Notes under the pieces: generated by a model
What the model was told of the DNA's origin: nothing
Database searches by the model: none
What the model saw: the letters and a program-made list of their open reading frames with translations, nothing else
In this document: positions 35,337 to 48,261 of the stretch, piece by piece
Position numbering within the stretch: position 1 is the stretch's first letter
Layout: every line of letters starts with the position of its first letter
Assembly: GCA_025765595.1 (NCBI GenBank)
Contig: JAIVFH010000082.1
Coordinates: forward strand, 93,718 to 157,717
Direction: 5' to 3'
DNA length: 64,000 bases
Source of the DNA: Obelidium mucronatum
Lineage: Eukaryota > Chytridiomycota > Chytridiomycetes > Chytridiales > Chytriomycetaceae
Position numbers and translations under genes: made by a program

Positions 35337-37710
35337 TGGTCCTCTTCTTCGTCGTATTCGTCCTCTGGTCCGAGACGAAAGAGAGCGAGTGGATTCGGAG
35401 GAGCTAATCGAAACTGAGAGGAATAATAAATTTTATCTTCACCTTGAAATATATTTGACAATTTGACCAAACAAAAAAAGCACAAAAGAAAAACATCTCC
35501 CAAACGGCCCTCTTCTAGTATCCGCCCGCCTCGTTCACGACTTAAGAGTACCGCGTAAAGGACTTTCCGATAACTACGAGGAACGCGTCAGCAGAAAGTA
35601 GGTATCTGGTTAACATAAACCTTATTCTCCTTATTCTGTAAAATCAATAACACGCGTCATTTGTGCGCTTCCTTCATAGCACGTTACGCACAGTATCTCG
35701 AGCTTTACTATACTCTGCTATTTGATGGAGCGACCGCGGGCTTCAGTCAGTACGTAGTCTTTAGCTCTTTTCAGTAGTTGTATTTGTTTGACATATCATC
35801 ATCCCAGATAACAATCACGTCGCGTTTTAAAGAGTTACCGACAGCGAATATTACTACCAGAAATATCTGCGCTCGTTTCGCTCTGTTTTGGTTTTTTCTC
35901 TTTTTTTTCGTGTTCCAATAAGGTTTGTTTTCACCTCCTTCATATTTGTACCAAATACCAACTCTTTTCAATTGTATACTATCGCATATTTTATCCTCTT
36001 TCTCTTATTTTTCTTTCCAATTCGACACTAAATTGCTTCCATTTTGATATTATCAGGGACTTGGACTTTGTTCGATACAATGGCAATGAACGGCAGGGTT
36101 GTAAAGGTCTACCGCAATACAACTCGTTCACGTCTTTTTTTGACGTGGGATTGCACGTGCAAAAATCTCTATCAGATCAAGCGTGCTTTCCTGATGAGGA
36201 CTGGTGCTGGCAGAGCCCGGACCGAGGTGTTGGATACAAACCTCGGGATCGCGAGATGCCATTATGCTACGTTTTCAAACGCGTAGTTTTGTGCTCCGGG
36301 TCTGCTGGCGCCACAACCTTTCCCTTCATTGCGGAACTTGTCTGGACTTGGAGAATGGGTATTTGATTATTACTCGTTCAAACCTTAAAGTCTATTTTAT
36401 GTTTGTTTTCTTTCAAATTCGACTCTAAATTGCTTCCATTTGGATATCAGGGTTTGGTTATTAGACTTTGTTCGATACGGCAATGAACGGCAGAGTTGTA
36501 AAGGTCCCCCGCAATACAACTCGTTCACGTCATTTTTTTGACGTGGGATTGCACGTGCAAAAATCTCTATCAGATCAAGCGTGCTTTCCTGATGAGGACT
36601 GGTGCTGGCAGAGCCCGGACCGAGGTGTTGGATACAAACCTCGGGATCGCGAGATGCCATTATGCTACGTTTTAAAACGCGTAGTTTTGTGCTCCGGGTC
36701 TGCTGGCGCCACAACCTTTGCCTTCATTGCGGAACTTGTCTGGACTTGGAGAATGGGTATTTGATTATTACTCGTTCAAACCTTAAAGTCTATTTTATGT
36801 TTGTTTTCATTCAAATTCGAATCTAAATTGCTTCCATTTGGATATCAGGGTTTGGTTATTAGACTTTGTTCGATACGGCAATGAACGGCAGAGTTGTAAA
36901 GGTCCCCCGCAATACAACTCGTTCACGTCTTTTTTTGACGTGGGATTGCACGTGCAAAAATCTCTATCAGATCAAGCGTGCTTTCCTGATGAGGACTGGT
37001 GCTGGCAGAGCCCGGACCGAGGTGTTGGATACAAACCTCGGGATCGCGAGATGCCATTATGCTACGTTTTAAAACGCGTAGTTTTGTGCTCCGGGTCTGC
37101 TGGCGCCACAACCTTTGCCTTCATTGCGGAGCTTGTCTGGACTTGGAGAATGGGTATTTGATTATTACTCGTTCAAACCTTAAAGTCTTCTTTCCCCCTT
37201 GGAGCTTTTTAAACTCTGATTATATATATATATTTTAGATTGAACGCTAAGACGGCTTCTGGAACCGGCAATGAAGGAGGGGTGTAAACGCTCTCCGCAA
37301 TACAACACGTTCGCGTCTTTTGACGTGGGTTTGCACGCGCATTTAATTTTAACCAGATTGGGCCGTGTTCTCCTGATGGCAGCTGGGAGTTGGCTTAACT
37401 CAGACCAAGGTTGTTGGAAACAAACCTTGGAGTCGGAAAAGACGCCATTATGCTACGTTTTATTACGTAGTTTGTAGCTCTGGGTATGCCAACACCACAC
37501 CTCCTTCCTTCATTTGCGGAACTTAATCTGGATTCTGGAAACTGGGGCGTGAATCGAGAAGTATCCAAAACATTTTGAAAAGCTTTATCGCGTTTCTCAC
37601 ATTTATTAGACGTGGCGGAATATGGGTTCAGGGCCTCCTCGCGGCTTCCGCTGGTAACAGGAAAGCAACACTTTGTTCTCCTGGCTAACACTGAACCCGC
37701 AATTAATGCT
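35337..37710 (+). repeat. Dispersed structured repeat, copy 2 (expanded)
   Basis: Same order as copy 1, but with three tandem A units of ~394-398 bp (starts 36056, 36450, 36848) before one B unit (37262 onward). It opens with a diverged SARAF C-terminus in frame (SSGPRRKRASGFGGANRN then stop). It ends CTAACACTGAACCCGCAATTAAT. 3WJ modules at 36202-36312, 36601-36710, 36998-37107 (A) and 37388-37494 (B). Units 2 and 3 are almost identical, so the tandem expansion is recent. Confidence 0.85.
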
Positions 37711-37788
37711 TGACTGTTTGATTGTTTGATTTATTTGATACAATAAAGTGTGCATACTTGGGAAACAAAAAATGCTCTGCGAATTTTA

Positions 37789-38250
37789 TCACAGGATATC
37801 GAACGGCCGAATCGTAATTGGTATGCTGATCCCATGTTGTTGACAATCTTGCTGATGATCGCCAAATGTCAGGCCAATCGCATAGCAGGTGTTATTATCA
37901 GGATCACTTCCAAATGCACAAATGAAATTTTCACAGTCTTTTCTGTTAACGAATGAATGTAGCTGGTTCTGCGCAAAATTTATGGGGTTCAACCAAGCAA
38001 TTGAAAATTTCCTCGTCATCTTGGCTTTTGCCTCAAGTTTGGTCGCACGTCGCAGGGCATCAGCTTCTCGGTTCTTGACGTACTTATCAAAGAATGGAGT
38101 TTTAGAGCAGTCGCTCTTTAAAGTACGCTCGTTCAGAAATTTGACTGGCGGTTGTCGTGATTCTTTGACCGCGAGGATTGCTGAACGCGATAACAGGTTT
38201 CCTAAATCTGTCGTTCCTGTATGTGGAAGCAAGTCTATTGCAGAGTGCAT
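37789..38250 (-). pseudogene. Hypothetical 153-aa frame, possible ankyrin remnant
   Basis: Open frame starting MHSAIDLLPHTGTTDLG. The end, DPDNNTCYAIGLTFGDHQQD, resembles an ankyrin repeat of the DP..NN.AI..A...GH type. The rest is unlike anything I know. It points towards the repeat in the same way as the ankyrin remnant at copy 1. Confidence 0.3.
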
Positions 38251-38611
38251 CGCTCTTTGATTCCTTGCGGAGATTCTTCACGCCATTTGAGGCAAGTGAT
38301 GCGGCAGAATCTGAATTGTGCAGCAGTTTCCTAAGTCTTGCACGCGGATGTTAGTGTTTGTTACTTTTGGTTTGGCAAGGGAACGGGGAACCTGCATTTA
38401 TCGAAGGAAAGATAATCAAAACAATTATCAGGGACTTCCCCCAACTCAGGGTTTTGAGTGAGTCAGCAAAAGATGCTTTGTAAGTTCTGGTGCTCGCTTT
38501 ATATATATAAAAAGCGTTTTTCACTGCTTGTTGTAAATCATCAACTTGTTCCACTCGCCAACCCACACCCAACACAATTCCGAAAACAAAAAAAAAAAAT
38601 TAAAAACTCTT
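38251..38611. other. Intergenic, no gene recognised
   Basis: 361 bp with a short TATATATATA run at about 38503. It lies upstream of the remnant frame and beyond the 3' end of the SEC24 gene. Confidence 0.3.
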
Positions 38612-41600
38612 TCAACTGAACATCCCACTTGGCTTATTCAGTTTTTCCCTCAAGTACCCCAAAAACAATGGATAACTGTTCCCACTGTCGAGTTTATCTT
38701 CCACCAGATGCGAAAGGAACAGCATCCTCAAGTTGGGATCACCGTCTTCCTTGACCACAATCACACTGGGACATGTCGTCATCATCAGCGTCCTTCGTTG
38801 CTTGATGTTTGCAATCAAGTTGTGGACCCGCTTGTTCCAGTCGTTTGGTAATTGTGGAAGTGGGTTCTGTTTTTCGGTTGGTTTGAGACGTTGTACACCA
38901 CGGTCAAAAAAAATAAAAAACAATGATAAGCAACAATACCTTTCCAGGAACAATTCCTTCATACTGTGGCTGCCCAAACACAGAACCAGACAACTCTGGT
39001 ACAATCGACCTTCCCACCCACAAGAAAATATCCGTTCCATTGTCCATCAGGTATAACCCGTGACGCTCCAGTTTCTCGCTCGATAAATTCAACAAGGGTG
39101 GGAAAATAACTTGTCCCGTGGTTTCATCCACTGTTCCTGATGTACTATCCATGCTGTGGATCGCCCAGAACCGTGGGTGCACGTTTGGTACAAAGGCTTC
39201 GGCTGGGTACACGCACATTAATGCCATTGCAAATGACCGAATGTCGCTGGGAACTATGCCGCTTGTTTTGAAAGTGACCTGCGAAGAAAGAAGAATCAGA
39301 CCATACATATCCAGACCTCAAAATAAAAAAGGAAAACAATGTTTTCAAAGCAGTAAACTTACATGCTTCAAGGTACTCATAATCAACAACGGCAACAACT
39401 TCAGATTCTCTGGCAAAATCAACATGGAATTCTGTCCTGACGACGTGAACCCTGCCTTATACGCAGAAATAATCTCACACACCCTATCCACCATTTCATC
39501 GCGCGCCGCCTCAATATGACTCGACAAACACTTTTCAACACCCTTTTTCGCCAAAAGCGCCGCAATCGCATACTGATCAGCCCCATTGTACACATCACCC
39601 ATAGAATCCGTCACTGGAACAGTCAACGTCAAAACTCTTATCCTTCTCTCCCCGTTACTACTCGTATGCAGTAACGCAGTTTGGAAACAAGCCGTCGCGC
39701 TTCCAAGCGGATCTTGGATCTCCATTTCGATTCCATAACTGTTGTCTGGGTTCACAGCGGGTAGGGCAAGCAGATCTGTGCTTCGAAGGAAAAAGTTTCC
39801 GTGGAATCGTGTCATGCGGATTCCCTTGGATGCGCGGACACGGAGGACAGCTTCGAGGGCGAGAGGGCGGGCGAGGAAGTTTTGGAGCTCCGTAGAGAAT
39901 TTGGAGATTTCTTGGGGGTTTCCAATGTTGAAGGTTGGGTAGTGGTATGTGGCGCCACCAGTGATTCGGGTTAGGTGGGCCATTGTCGCTAGATCGAGAT
40001 ATTGGGGCCCGAAAGCGAACAAATCGATTCCCACTTGGGCTCGAGAGCAGTCGACGGCAAAGGATTTGTAGAATGGTGAACCGGATTGTAAGAGAGTTAC
40101 TTCTTTGGGTGTTCCCAAAAGTTTGGGGTCTTCTCTTGGTTTGAGACCACCTTCACTGAGGTTGGGCAAGCTGCTTTGGAAAATTACAATCTTTCCACCG
40201 ATGGCGCTCTTTGTCATTTCCAAAATTTAACATGTGTTCTCCGAAAAAGATCAAAACAAAAAGACTTACAATCAACTTGAAGCCAATCTGCAAAGCCCGT
40301 CCCAAACAGTTTTGAGTGTTCTTCGTTTGTCTAAACATGTTTGGCAATCCAGCAAGCAGCTTCTCAATCACAGGACGAGACTCCGTCAAAGTGACCAGCA
40401 AATCCTCTGGAAGAGGCAAAAACGCATCTTCGATATCGGAAACGGCAAGCATTTGGGGCTCTGAAAGTGAGCTCTAGATAAAGATTCCAGGATTAAAACG
40501 CCACGTTTACGCGCCAAAAAACCCCGGTCCAGAAACTCACATTTAAGTTGAAAAAGTGCAAGCTACTGTCAACAGCAATAAAGGCAACTTTAGTTCTCCC
40601 ATCCGAATTCGGAACATCATCCAAATGCTCCAGAATAGACTTGGCAACAGTATCCACCATTCCACTTTGCACAGCGGCAAAGGAAACGTCAATTACAAAC
40701 AGCAGAACAACTGGTTGTGGTGGGCGCACCATGTATTCTTGGGGTGCAATGTATTCAACAACGGAATGCGTCAATTCTGCGCGGTGCATTCGATCCACTT
40801 GTTGCCGCGCATCTGAATCCCAATCAAAGAATCCAGGAACTGCACAAGACACCGGTTGGAACATTAGAGGGATTATAAAGCAAACAAAAAAACTGAATGA
40901 AATTACCCTCATTCGTCAAGAAACACATGTTACACTTCCATCGCGTTCCTTGCTCAACAAATTGAACCCATGGATTGATATACGTCCGGCATCGGCGGCA
41001 TCGCACAATTTGTGGTGGATTAATCACAGGAACAGGTTCATCTCCAGGAAGCAGCGAACGGTATGGAGTCACAATCAAACCAAAAGGAAGCTTCGTCTTT
41101 GTTAAGGCAGCCTGTGTTTGAGGGATCGCATTCAAGGTGCATCGTTTGTAGGCCGAGGGGCAGATTGAATGCGGGGATTGGGCCACTGACTGCTGGGGAG
41201 ACATGTTCAATGGGGCAGTCATTGTTTCCAGTTCGATAACATTGGGAGGTCTCTGAAGGAGGTTCACAGCAGCTTGCTGAAGTTGGAGGGTTAAATGAAA
41301 TCCTGGAGCGAATGCAAGTACGTACAGCAGTCTTTCCTTGCCCTCCTCCAAGATTCATATTTTGCATCCCCGTTTGCATTTGATTCATCATTTGCGGTTG
41401 ATGAAATTGTTGTTGACCAGGTTGTCCCATTTGTGCATTCATCGCACGAGGACTAAGCGCACCAGCTCCAGGCTGTCCATATCCTGGATTAAATGCTTGC
41501 TGTCCAGGTTGTCCGTATCCTGGCTGTCCAATTTGCCCGTATCCTGGATGTCCAGGCTGATTGGACATTTGCTGCAAGGGCGGTTGGCCTGGGTTGGCGC

Positions 41601-42423
41601 CAAATTGAGGCGGACGCGGCGGTCCAAACTGCGGAACTCCAGCAGGCTGCATGAGTTGCGGTTGTCCCTGAGGCCCCTACAAACACGATCCCCAAATCAG
41701 TTTCTTTTTTCTTGGTTGATCAATATCGTCTAGGCTGGGACAGATACCTGTAATCCGCCCATCTGACCCTGCTGCTGGAAAGCAGGACCTCCTGGTTGCC
41801 CCATTGGTCCTGTATTAAGACCAGGTGCCGCGCCCATCCCGGCCGGCGCACCGTATGGATTTTGTTGAGGTTGTGGCTGTGGATACGCCCTGCGACTGCC
41901 GCCTGCTGCCGCCGCGACCGGCGGACCAGGGGCAAACGCCGGTCTTCCAGCCGATGCATCGAACTGTTGTTGTGGTTGTTGTGGTTGGTGTTGGTGTTGG
42001 TGTTGGTGTTGGAACTGCTGCTGCTGTTGAACACCCGCTTGCGCGATCGGACGCGCCAGTGGCGCAAAGCCGCCTGGCCGCGCGATTGTGTTTGTATTTG
42101 CATTTGTGTTTGTGTTTGTGTTTGGCAGCGGCTGGCCCTGTCCCGGACGAACGGGCATCGGCCCTGGCCCGAGTGGTCCGAGTGGCCCTGGTCCGGGCTG
42201 CGGGCGGCCCTGCGACGACAGCGGCTGCAGCGGCGCGCCTTCTGTCGCCAAGTCGCCAACGGTCAGCAACGTCCAATTTAACACGTTGAAAACTAAACCA
42301 AAACCCACGCGGTCGAAACCCAAGCGGTCGTGCGGGCATTGCGCCGGGCTGTCCTGGCATGCCCTGCGGCGGCTGCTGCGGCCGTGGCTGCTGGCCTGGC
42401 TGCAGCGGTTGATGCGGGTTCAT
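38612..42423 (-). CDS. SEC24: COPII coat subunit Sec24
   Basis: Long Pro/Gln/Gly-rich N-terminus from [12 protein letters not shown] (with GYGQPGQ repeats and a run of Asn-Thr), then every Sec24 domain in order: zinc finger ([11 protein letters not shown]...WKCNMC), trunk ([45 protein letters not shown]), beta-sandwich with [14 protein letters not shown] and [16 protein letters not shown], helical region ([16 protein letters not shown]), gelsolin-like end ([24 protein letters not shown]). Sec24 pairs with Sec23 on ER membranes and selects cargo for COPII vesicles. At least eight introns. The short block around 41210-41330 changes frame ([14 protein letters not shown] versus neighbours) and is read from the conserved frame. 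Ends GMFS at 38612. Confidence 0.92.
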
Positions 42424-42628
42424 TGATTTATTGGTAGGTAACAATTTATGACTTTGACGTTTTGCTTTCTGGAAGCTCAAGCTCCACGTTGAAAGCGAAA
42501 GTAAAGCACAAACCGTTGACCAACAGTCTAGTTCATTATTAATCATAGAAAGCCATTTGAAATAAAAACACACTCCCACCCCCAACAGCTTTCTTTTCTT
42601 ACACAGCAACAAAACAATACCCATTTTC

Positions 42629-44207
42629 TTATTGCGCGGCTACTTCCGCCGATGCAAGCCCCCCAACAGCAGCAGTATTTGGTGTAGATGGCACTGCTTG
42701 TGGTGTCAATGGAGGTAATGGCGGCGGCGAATTATTCAGAGTTTCATATGCTGACGGTTTCACTTTTCGAGTAATATAGCCCGTATCCATAATCTCAAAC
42801 GGTTTCACATCTCTGGCGGTAATTGCAAATTGATCGTGATTCTCTATCATAAATTCCACTACAAACGAACAGCTTTGAAATTCCTCTGTGATGATGAATG
42901 TGAAATGTTAACACAATGTTCATCGATAATCACTCGTGTTTTTTTAACCTAGCGCCTGCTTTTCTGATTTCGGTTTTAAAATATTCGGAGAGAATATCCG
43001 GGCCAAATTATTTGATGTCATTTGATTCACATCTGATTGAGCAACCACAAGTGAAAACAAATCCAGCAACTGTTCCAATAAAACTAGATGCGGCGGTGGT
43101 AACAACATGAGCAGCCATCTAAACACTTTTAAACGCAAGCCATTGTCCACTGGAACTTCTGCTCAACGAAGAAAGAACGCAGTGTTGTCAGAATACAACA
43201 ACGCGATAAAAAAAAAACAGCACACAAACCCAAGGACTTTAAAAAGTAAGGATACAACTCCGTCGTCAGCAACGGCTCTGGCAGCCCTCTCACATATCTC
43301 TTTAAAAAATCAGCCACATCGTACACAGTGTATCCTTCAAAGTTGAATCCAACCCCATATTTCGGTCCAGCATCAAACACGACCGCCAGTTGTGACATGC
43401 GGCGTTCCGATCCGTTCACTCTAAATATTCCGTTGCTCTTCAGTCCATTGGCTTTGAGGAAATTTATACATTCAAATGCGAGAATCGGGATCCGCCGCAG
43501 GTTGAATGTATTATCTGCCTCGCAAGGCATGGAAGCGTATTCAATGGATTTGCATAAAGCTGTTTGCATCACTGAAATCAAAAGTAAAACCGGTTTTAGT
43601 AATCAAGTTGTATATGAAGAAAAAAAAAAGGCAAGGGTACAGAATCAAAAGATCCCAGCACCAGAAAATTGAAAAGCTATTCATGAATCGAAGAGAATAA
43701 GATGTACATCTTCGGGTAGCCTTACCCATTTCTCCCTTCACCGCATCTTTTGGCTCCTTTTTCCATTTCGCCCACCACTTTTTCTTTCGAGGAATATAGA
43801 AGGACGCTTCCTGAACAGTCTTCAAAACATCGGTAGCGATCAACGGTTTCAAATTCTGCGTCTGGTACGTTGATCGGAGCCGTTGGATTGCTCCTGCCCC
43901 CAAAGAATCAATCTCTTCTTGCGTGAAACAGCCGTACCACTGAACATCTGCTGTCGAGCCTAAATCGCGCGTCATAGTCGGTGTCGCGGAAGTGGTTGGT
44001 ATAGATTGATTTAGCGAATCCAGATCCGGCTGGCTTCCCTCCATTGTCTCCACTTTTTTTTTTTTTTTTTTCGCAAACTGAATATATATTACCTCGTCGT
44101 GATGCTGCAGAACTGGCAGACCCAGCTCGCGATGACTTTCCAGTGCTGGGTTTCCTTATAATTTCACTTTGAGATCTATGTAGCGAGTGCTTTGAGCCGC
44201 TGTTCAT
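42629..44207 (-). CDS. RhoGAP-domain protein
   Basis: Starts MNSGSKHSLHRSQS with a Ser-rich basic N-terminus, then VQWYGCFTQEEIDSLGAG, then a RhoGAP domain: IPILAFECINFLKANGLKS, arginine finger in GIFRVNGSERRM, VADFLKRYVRGLPEPLLT, LLLPPPHLVLLEQLLDLF, NQMTSNNLARIFSPNIL. The C-terminal tail is Pro/Ala-rich. RhoGAPs stimulate GTP hydrolysis on Rho proteins, so either Rho GTPase at 18.9-21.2 kb could be a substrate (inference). Introns include about 44095-44060, one joining GEM to VMQTALCKS near 43730-43573, and one near 43260-43130. No other signalling domain is visible. No clear frameshift. Confidence 0.85.
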
Positions 44208-44823
44208 GGTTCTTTGTTCTTGGATTTGGTTCTTTTCTTTCCAAAATTGGAATAATGACTCAAACTTGGGACAAAATCAAAAAAAAGAGGATAAACTTCA
44301 GTCGAGGTTGAAATATTTTAACGTTTTGAATTTTGTGACCAATATTCAAAAAAATAATAGATAGCAAGTCTGAGGCTGCAAGAGATTCTGCTTGAAGGAT
44401 ATTCTCCTTGAATACAACCAACACTCGATTCTGAATACAAACTTCAATGCATTTTCGCACGCGCGAAAATTAAGAGGCCGCGATATTACCGCAGAATTCG
44501 CACTACCTTTATTAGAAGGAATATTCGAAAAAAAAAAAACGTTGTTTTTCACATAAGCTCCAGCCATTTTCCAAATCAAACACGCTGCCTTATGGAAAGC
44601 GAGACGCTGTTAACCAAGTACAGAATCAGCTCATTATTTGTATCCCTGTGGATGCCTGAACACTAAATCCATTGTTTCAAAACAGAAAAGCTTGTTCAAA
44701 AGTCAACCAATGAGTAACCAAAAAAGGATCGCAACTGAAAACTGAAGTGAAATATTTGATAACGTTTGACAAAAATCTGACAACAATGTATACTGAAAAA
44801 CAGGACATTCATCATCCACCAGC
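44208..44823. other. Intergenic, no gene recognised
   Basis: 616 bp between the RhoGAP start and the RAD16 stop. AT-rich with A/T homopolymers; short open frames only. Confidence 0.35.
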
Positions 44824-47800
44824 TTACAAAACAAACAGAAAAGCCAAATCCTCCTCCGATAACTTTGCTAACGCGTCCATATCCTTCCCAACAGTACTCT
44901 GAAAAAGCATTTTCTTTTTTTCCTGTAGCTGCAAGATACGACTCTCTATCGAATTTTCAATAATCAACCTGGTGATTCGAATCGGTCGATGCTGTCCCAA
45001 CCGATGAATCCGATCAAACGCCTGATCTTCTACCGCCGGATTCCACCACGGATCCAAAATAAATACTCTACTCGCTTCCGTCAAGTTCAAAGCCACCCCA
45101 CCAGCCTTCAAAGAAACCAAGAAAATCGTCACATTGGGATCCTTCATAAAACTACTAATCACGGCCTTCTCGCGACTGTGGCGTCATTCGACCGTCCAGT
45201 TTAACGCAGTTGAATCCAGCACGACTGAGCCGCCAATGAATCAAATCCTAAAAAGGCAACGAATTGGGAAAAGACAATGGATTTCATTGTTGCATCTTCT
45301 CGTTGCATTTGAGTGAGTTCTTCAACGAGGGCTTCGATTTTCGTGGAGCTGCGCCATTTGGACATGTCAATGTAGTTTACGATGGACGGTTTTGGCGGCG
45401 CCCTCCTTCTTGGCTTTCCCAGTTCCTTCGTATTCGGTTTGAGATAGATCGATGGATAAAGGTTTGAAGCAGACGGGGCAGTTGCAGACTTGGCCTTCTG
45501 GGCAAGAGAGCATGTATTCTCGGACGTCTTCGCGGCAGAAGACGTGCTTGCATTTTGAGAGGATGGCATCTTCGGCTACTTCTTGGCAGAGACCACATAC
45601 AAGGGATTCGTTGGCTTGGTTCGCTTGCATGTCCAGTTTTGTTGTTACAAGTACTGCAGATGGTGGAACATTAGCCAAATAAAACAAATCAACGCGGAAA
45701 CTCACGTGGATGATTCACCGCCAACCGCATCCGACTCAACAAGGAAAAAATAGATGCGTAATTATTCAACACAGTGTTGGAAGCCACATACGTTGAAAAT
45801 TGGCGCTTGGAGTTATCATACAAGGAAGTATACAATTCCTCTTCGGCTTGATTAAATACATCGCGTCGCACGACAATCACTCGCGGTGGAAGCCCCAAAT
45901 CATCAGCGCGTTCGATTTTCGTCCGCCGGATCATGATTCGGTCGAGCAGAATTCCTAGTTTTTGGAACGCAACGAGGCCTTCGCCTGTTCCACCGTAGCT
46001 TTGAATTGGTTTCAGGATTTCAGAATTCCACCAGCAGAAATGCATGTGGCTGATATGTCCACATTCGTCTTGATAAAAAAATAACAAATGTAAGAAACGA
46101 TTTACAAAACAAAAAAAAAAAAAAAAAAACTCACCACAATGCCGCCGATTTGAAAAGCTCCAAGTTTTAGTTTTGCACGGGCATTGCTTACAAAAGTAGT
46201 TGGAAAACGGATCTGCATCCAAGAAACGAATCAACGAGTAAAGCTCGCCGACACGATTTTGAAGTGGTGTTCCACTCACAGACCATTTGTAATTTGCATT
46301 CAAATTGAAAACGGCACGCGCAGTTGAGGAACTTCGGTCTTTGATGGAATGGGCTTCGTCCAAAATGACTCTTCCCCATTGCACTTTGTGTAGGATTGAG
46401 TCGTCCTTGACCATTTCACCTTTCCGTTTGAAACCATGCTGTTGCTTTCTAAAGAGAGATTCGACGATTGCGTATGTTGAAAGGACAACATCGTATTCTT
46501 GGAGTTTGGTGACGCTGGCTTCGCGGTTGGTTCCTTGATTCAAGAAAAAAAGCTTCAACATTGAGGAGAGTCTTCAAAGAAATTACAAACCATGAAACAC
46601 GCAAATATTAAGCAAATCGGGGGTAACTCGCTCGCGTAGTTCAGACAGCCATTGCAAAATAGCAACTGTCGGCGTCAGAATCAAGTTGGGCTTGACTGCT
46701 CGATTTGATACAATCAAAGAAATGATTTGAATTGTTTTACCCATTCCCATTTCATCAGCCAAGATTCCACCATTGAATCGACTGACTTCTTGTTTTTGGA
46801 GCCAATGGACACCTTCTAGCTGGAAGGGTAACAGCTTGATGACAACATTTTCTGGTTGTGGGCAATTTTCTGGAATTTCAATCTTGGGAAGGGCTGCTAA
46901 TTCATCCCAGACTGTTCTTAGTTCAGGGTGGTGAACCCACAGTTTTTCCTTTCCAAGCGAAAGTTCAGACAGGGGAAATCCATAAGGGGAAAAATAAAAT
47001 AAAATAAATACATTTTGAGCTATTCTGAGTTCTTGAGGTGACTTGCGCTGAGTGGGTCGACGCCTTGGTGCTCGGACTACAACCTCTCCACCTTCACCCT
47101 CTTCATCATTCCCTTCTTGATCACCATTATTTTCTTCCGCGTCATTCTGAGCTTCCTCAAGTGGTGGAGCAGGCCCTCCAGATCCTCCGCCGTTGCCAAC
47201 AAGCATCTGCTCAAACTGTGATGGAGCTCTTGGGGCTCTTCTCGCGGGCTGACGTGCTCGTGGTTGAGGTTTTTGAATTACCGGAGCGGGTGCTTCATCG
47301 TTGCTATCGTCGGCTAATTCGTCCACTTGATCGTCATCACTCTCGTCATCCTCAGGTTCATCACTTGAATCCAAGAATTCTGAAAACTCTGACTCTTCTT
47401 CATTATCGTGGTCTGACGCGTGATTTATCAAGCCCTTGTCTTCATCATCATTGCCGTCGTCGTCTGCTTTTAGCTCCACAATTTTTGCCCTTTTCAGTGT
47501 TGGTTTTGATTTGGCAGGTGGGTTTCGTCGTTTTGCTGTGGATGAGTTTGTCGCAACAGCCTTTCCTTTACCCTTCCGATCAACAGCCGGTTTCTTCTTT
47601 TCTTCTTCTTTTTCTGATAGTTCGACCACCAAATCCATGCTGTCACTCGCGTCGTCACCATTGTTTCCACCATTTTGGTCCTCCACATCAAAATCAGAGT
47701 CAGAGCCGACAGCCAATGAAATTCGACGCTTAGATTGTACCATTCTTTGTGATTGCCGTTGCTGGGAAGCAGAGCCCTGTTTGGGGAGAGGGTGAGTCGA

Positions 47801-48167
47801 TCACCAATCTGCCTGGATCACAGCACCAGTCCACCCCACCACCAACACCATATCGCTTATAACACACCTTTCTGCTCCTGATTGAAGAGGCAAACCCAGC
47901 CAAATCATCATCGCTGCCGTCGCTCACTATTCCGGACTTCTTTTTCATAACTTTTGACTGTGGTTTTGCTGACTTTGGGTTTGAATCAACTTCGTCACTT
48001 CCGCTGTCGTTTGTTTTCATTTTTTGTGCGATACGTTTGGATGAACGAGTTGAAGAAGACGAGAAAGAGGATGTTGGTTTGGGTGTTGACGATCCAAGCA
48101 TTTGGATTTCAAACAAGTTTTTGTAATGGTCTGCAAGATGTTCGCAAAAGAACAGGGACGGTGCCAT
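44824..48167 (-). CDS. RAD16: RAD16-type SNF2 ATPase with RING finger
   Basis: Long acidic, Lys/Ser-rich N-terminus, then the SNF2 ATPase: [27 protein letters not shown] (I), [10 protein letters not shown] (Ia), [11 protein letters not shown] (II), [18 protein letters not shown] (III). An inserted C3HC4 RING follows ([10 protein letters not shown]...CKHVFC...CNCPVC), then the C-terminal lobe ([31 protein letters not shown]). This order is diagnostic of Rad16, which with Rad7 acts in global-genome nucleotide excision repair and as a ubiquitin ligase. Start may be 48167 or the later MLGSSTPKP at 48101. Extra bases at about 45248 and 45165 break the C-terminal lobe; corrected, the text reads [14 protein letters not shown] and [10 protein letters not shown]. 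Many introns. Confidence 0.9.
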
Positions 48168-48261
48168 TCGATATCATGTCATTAAAATCAGCATATCATA
48201 CTTTGTTTCCTGCGTACGCGCTCTTTATTAATAGAATCAAATAAATCAATAGATTCAAAAA

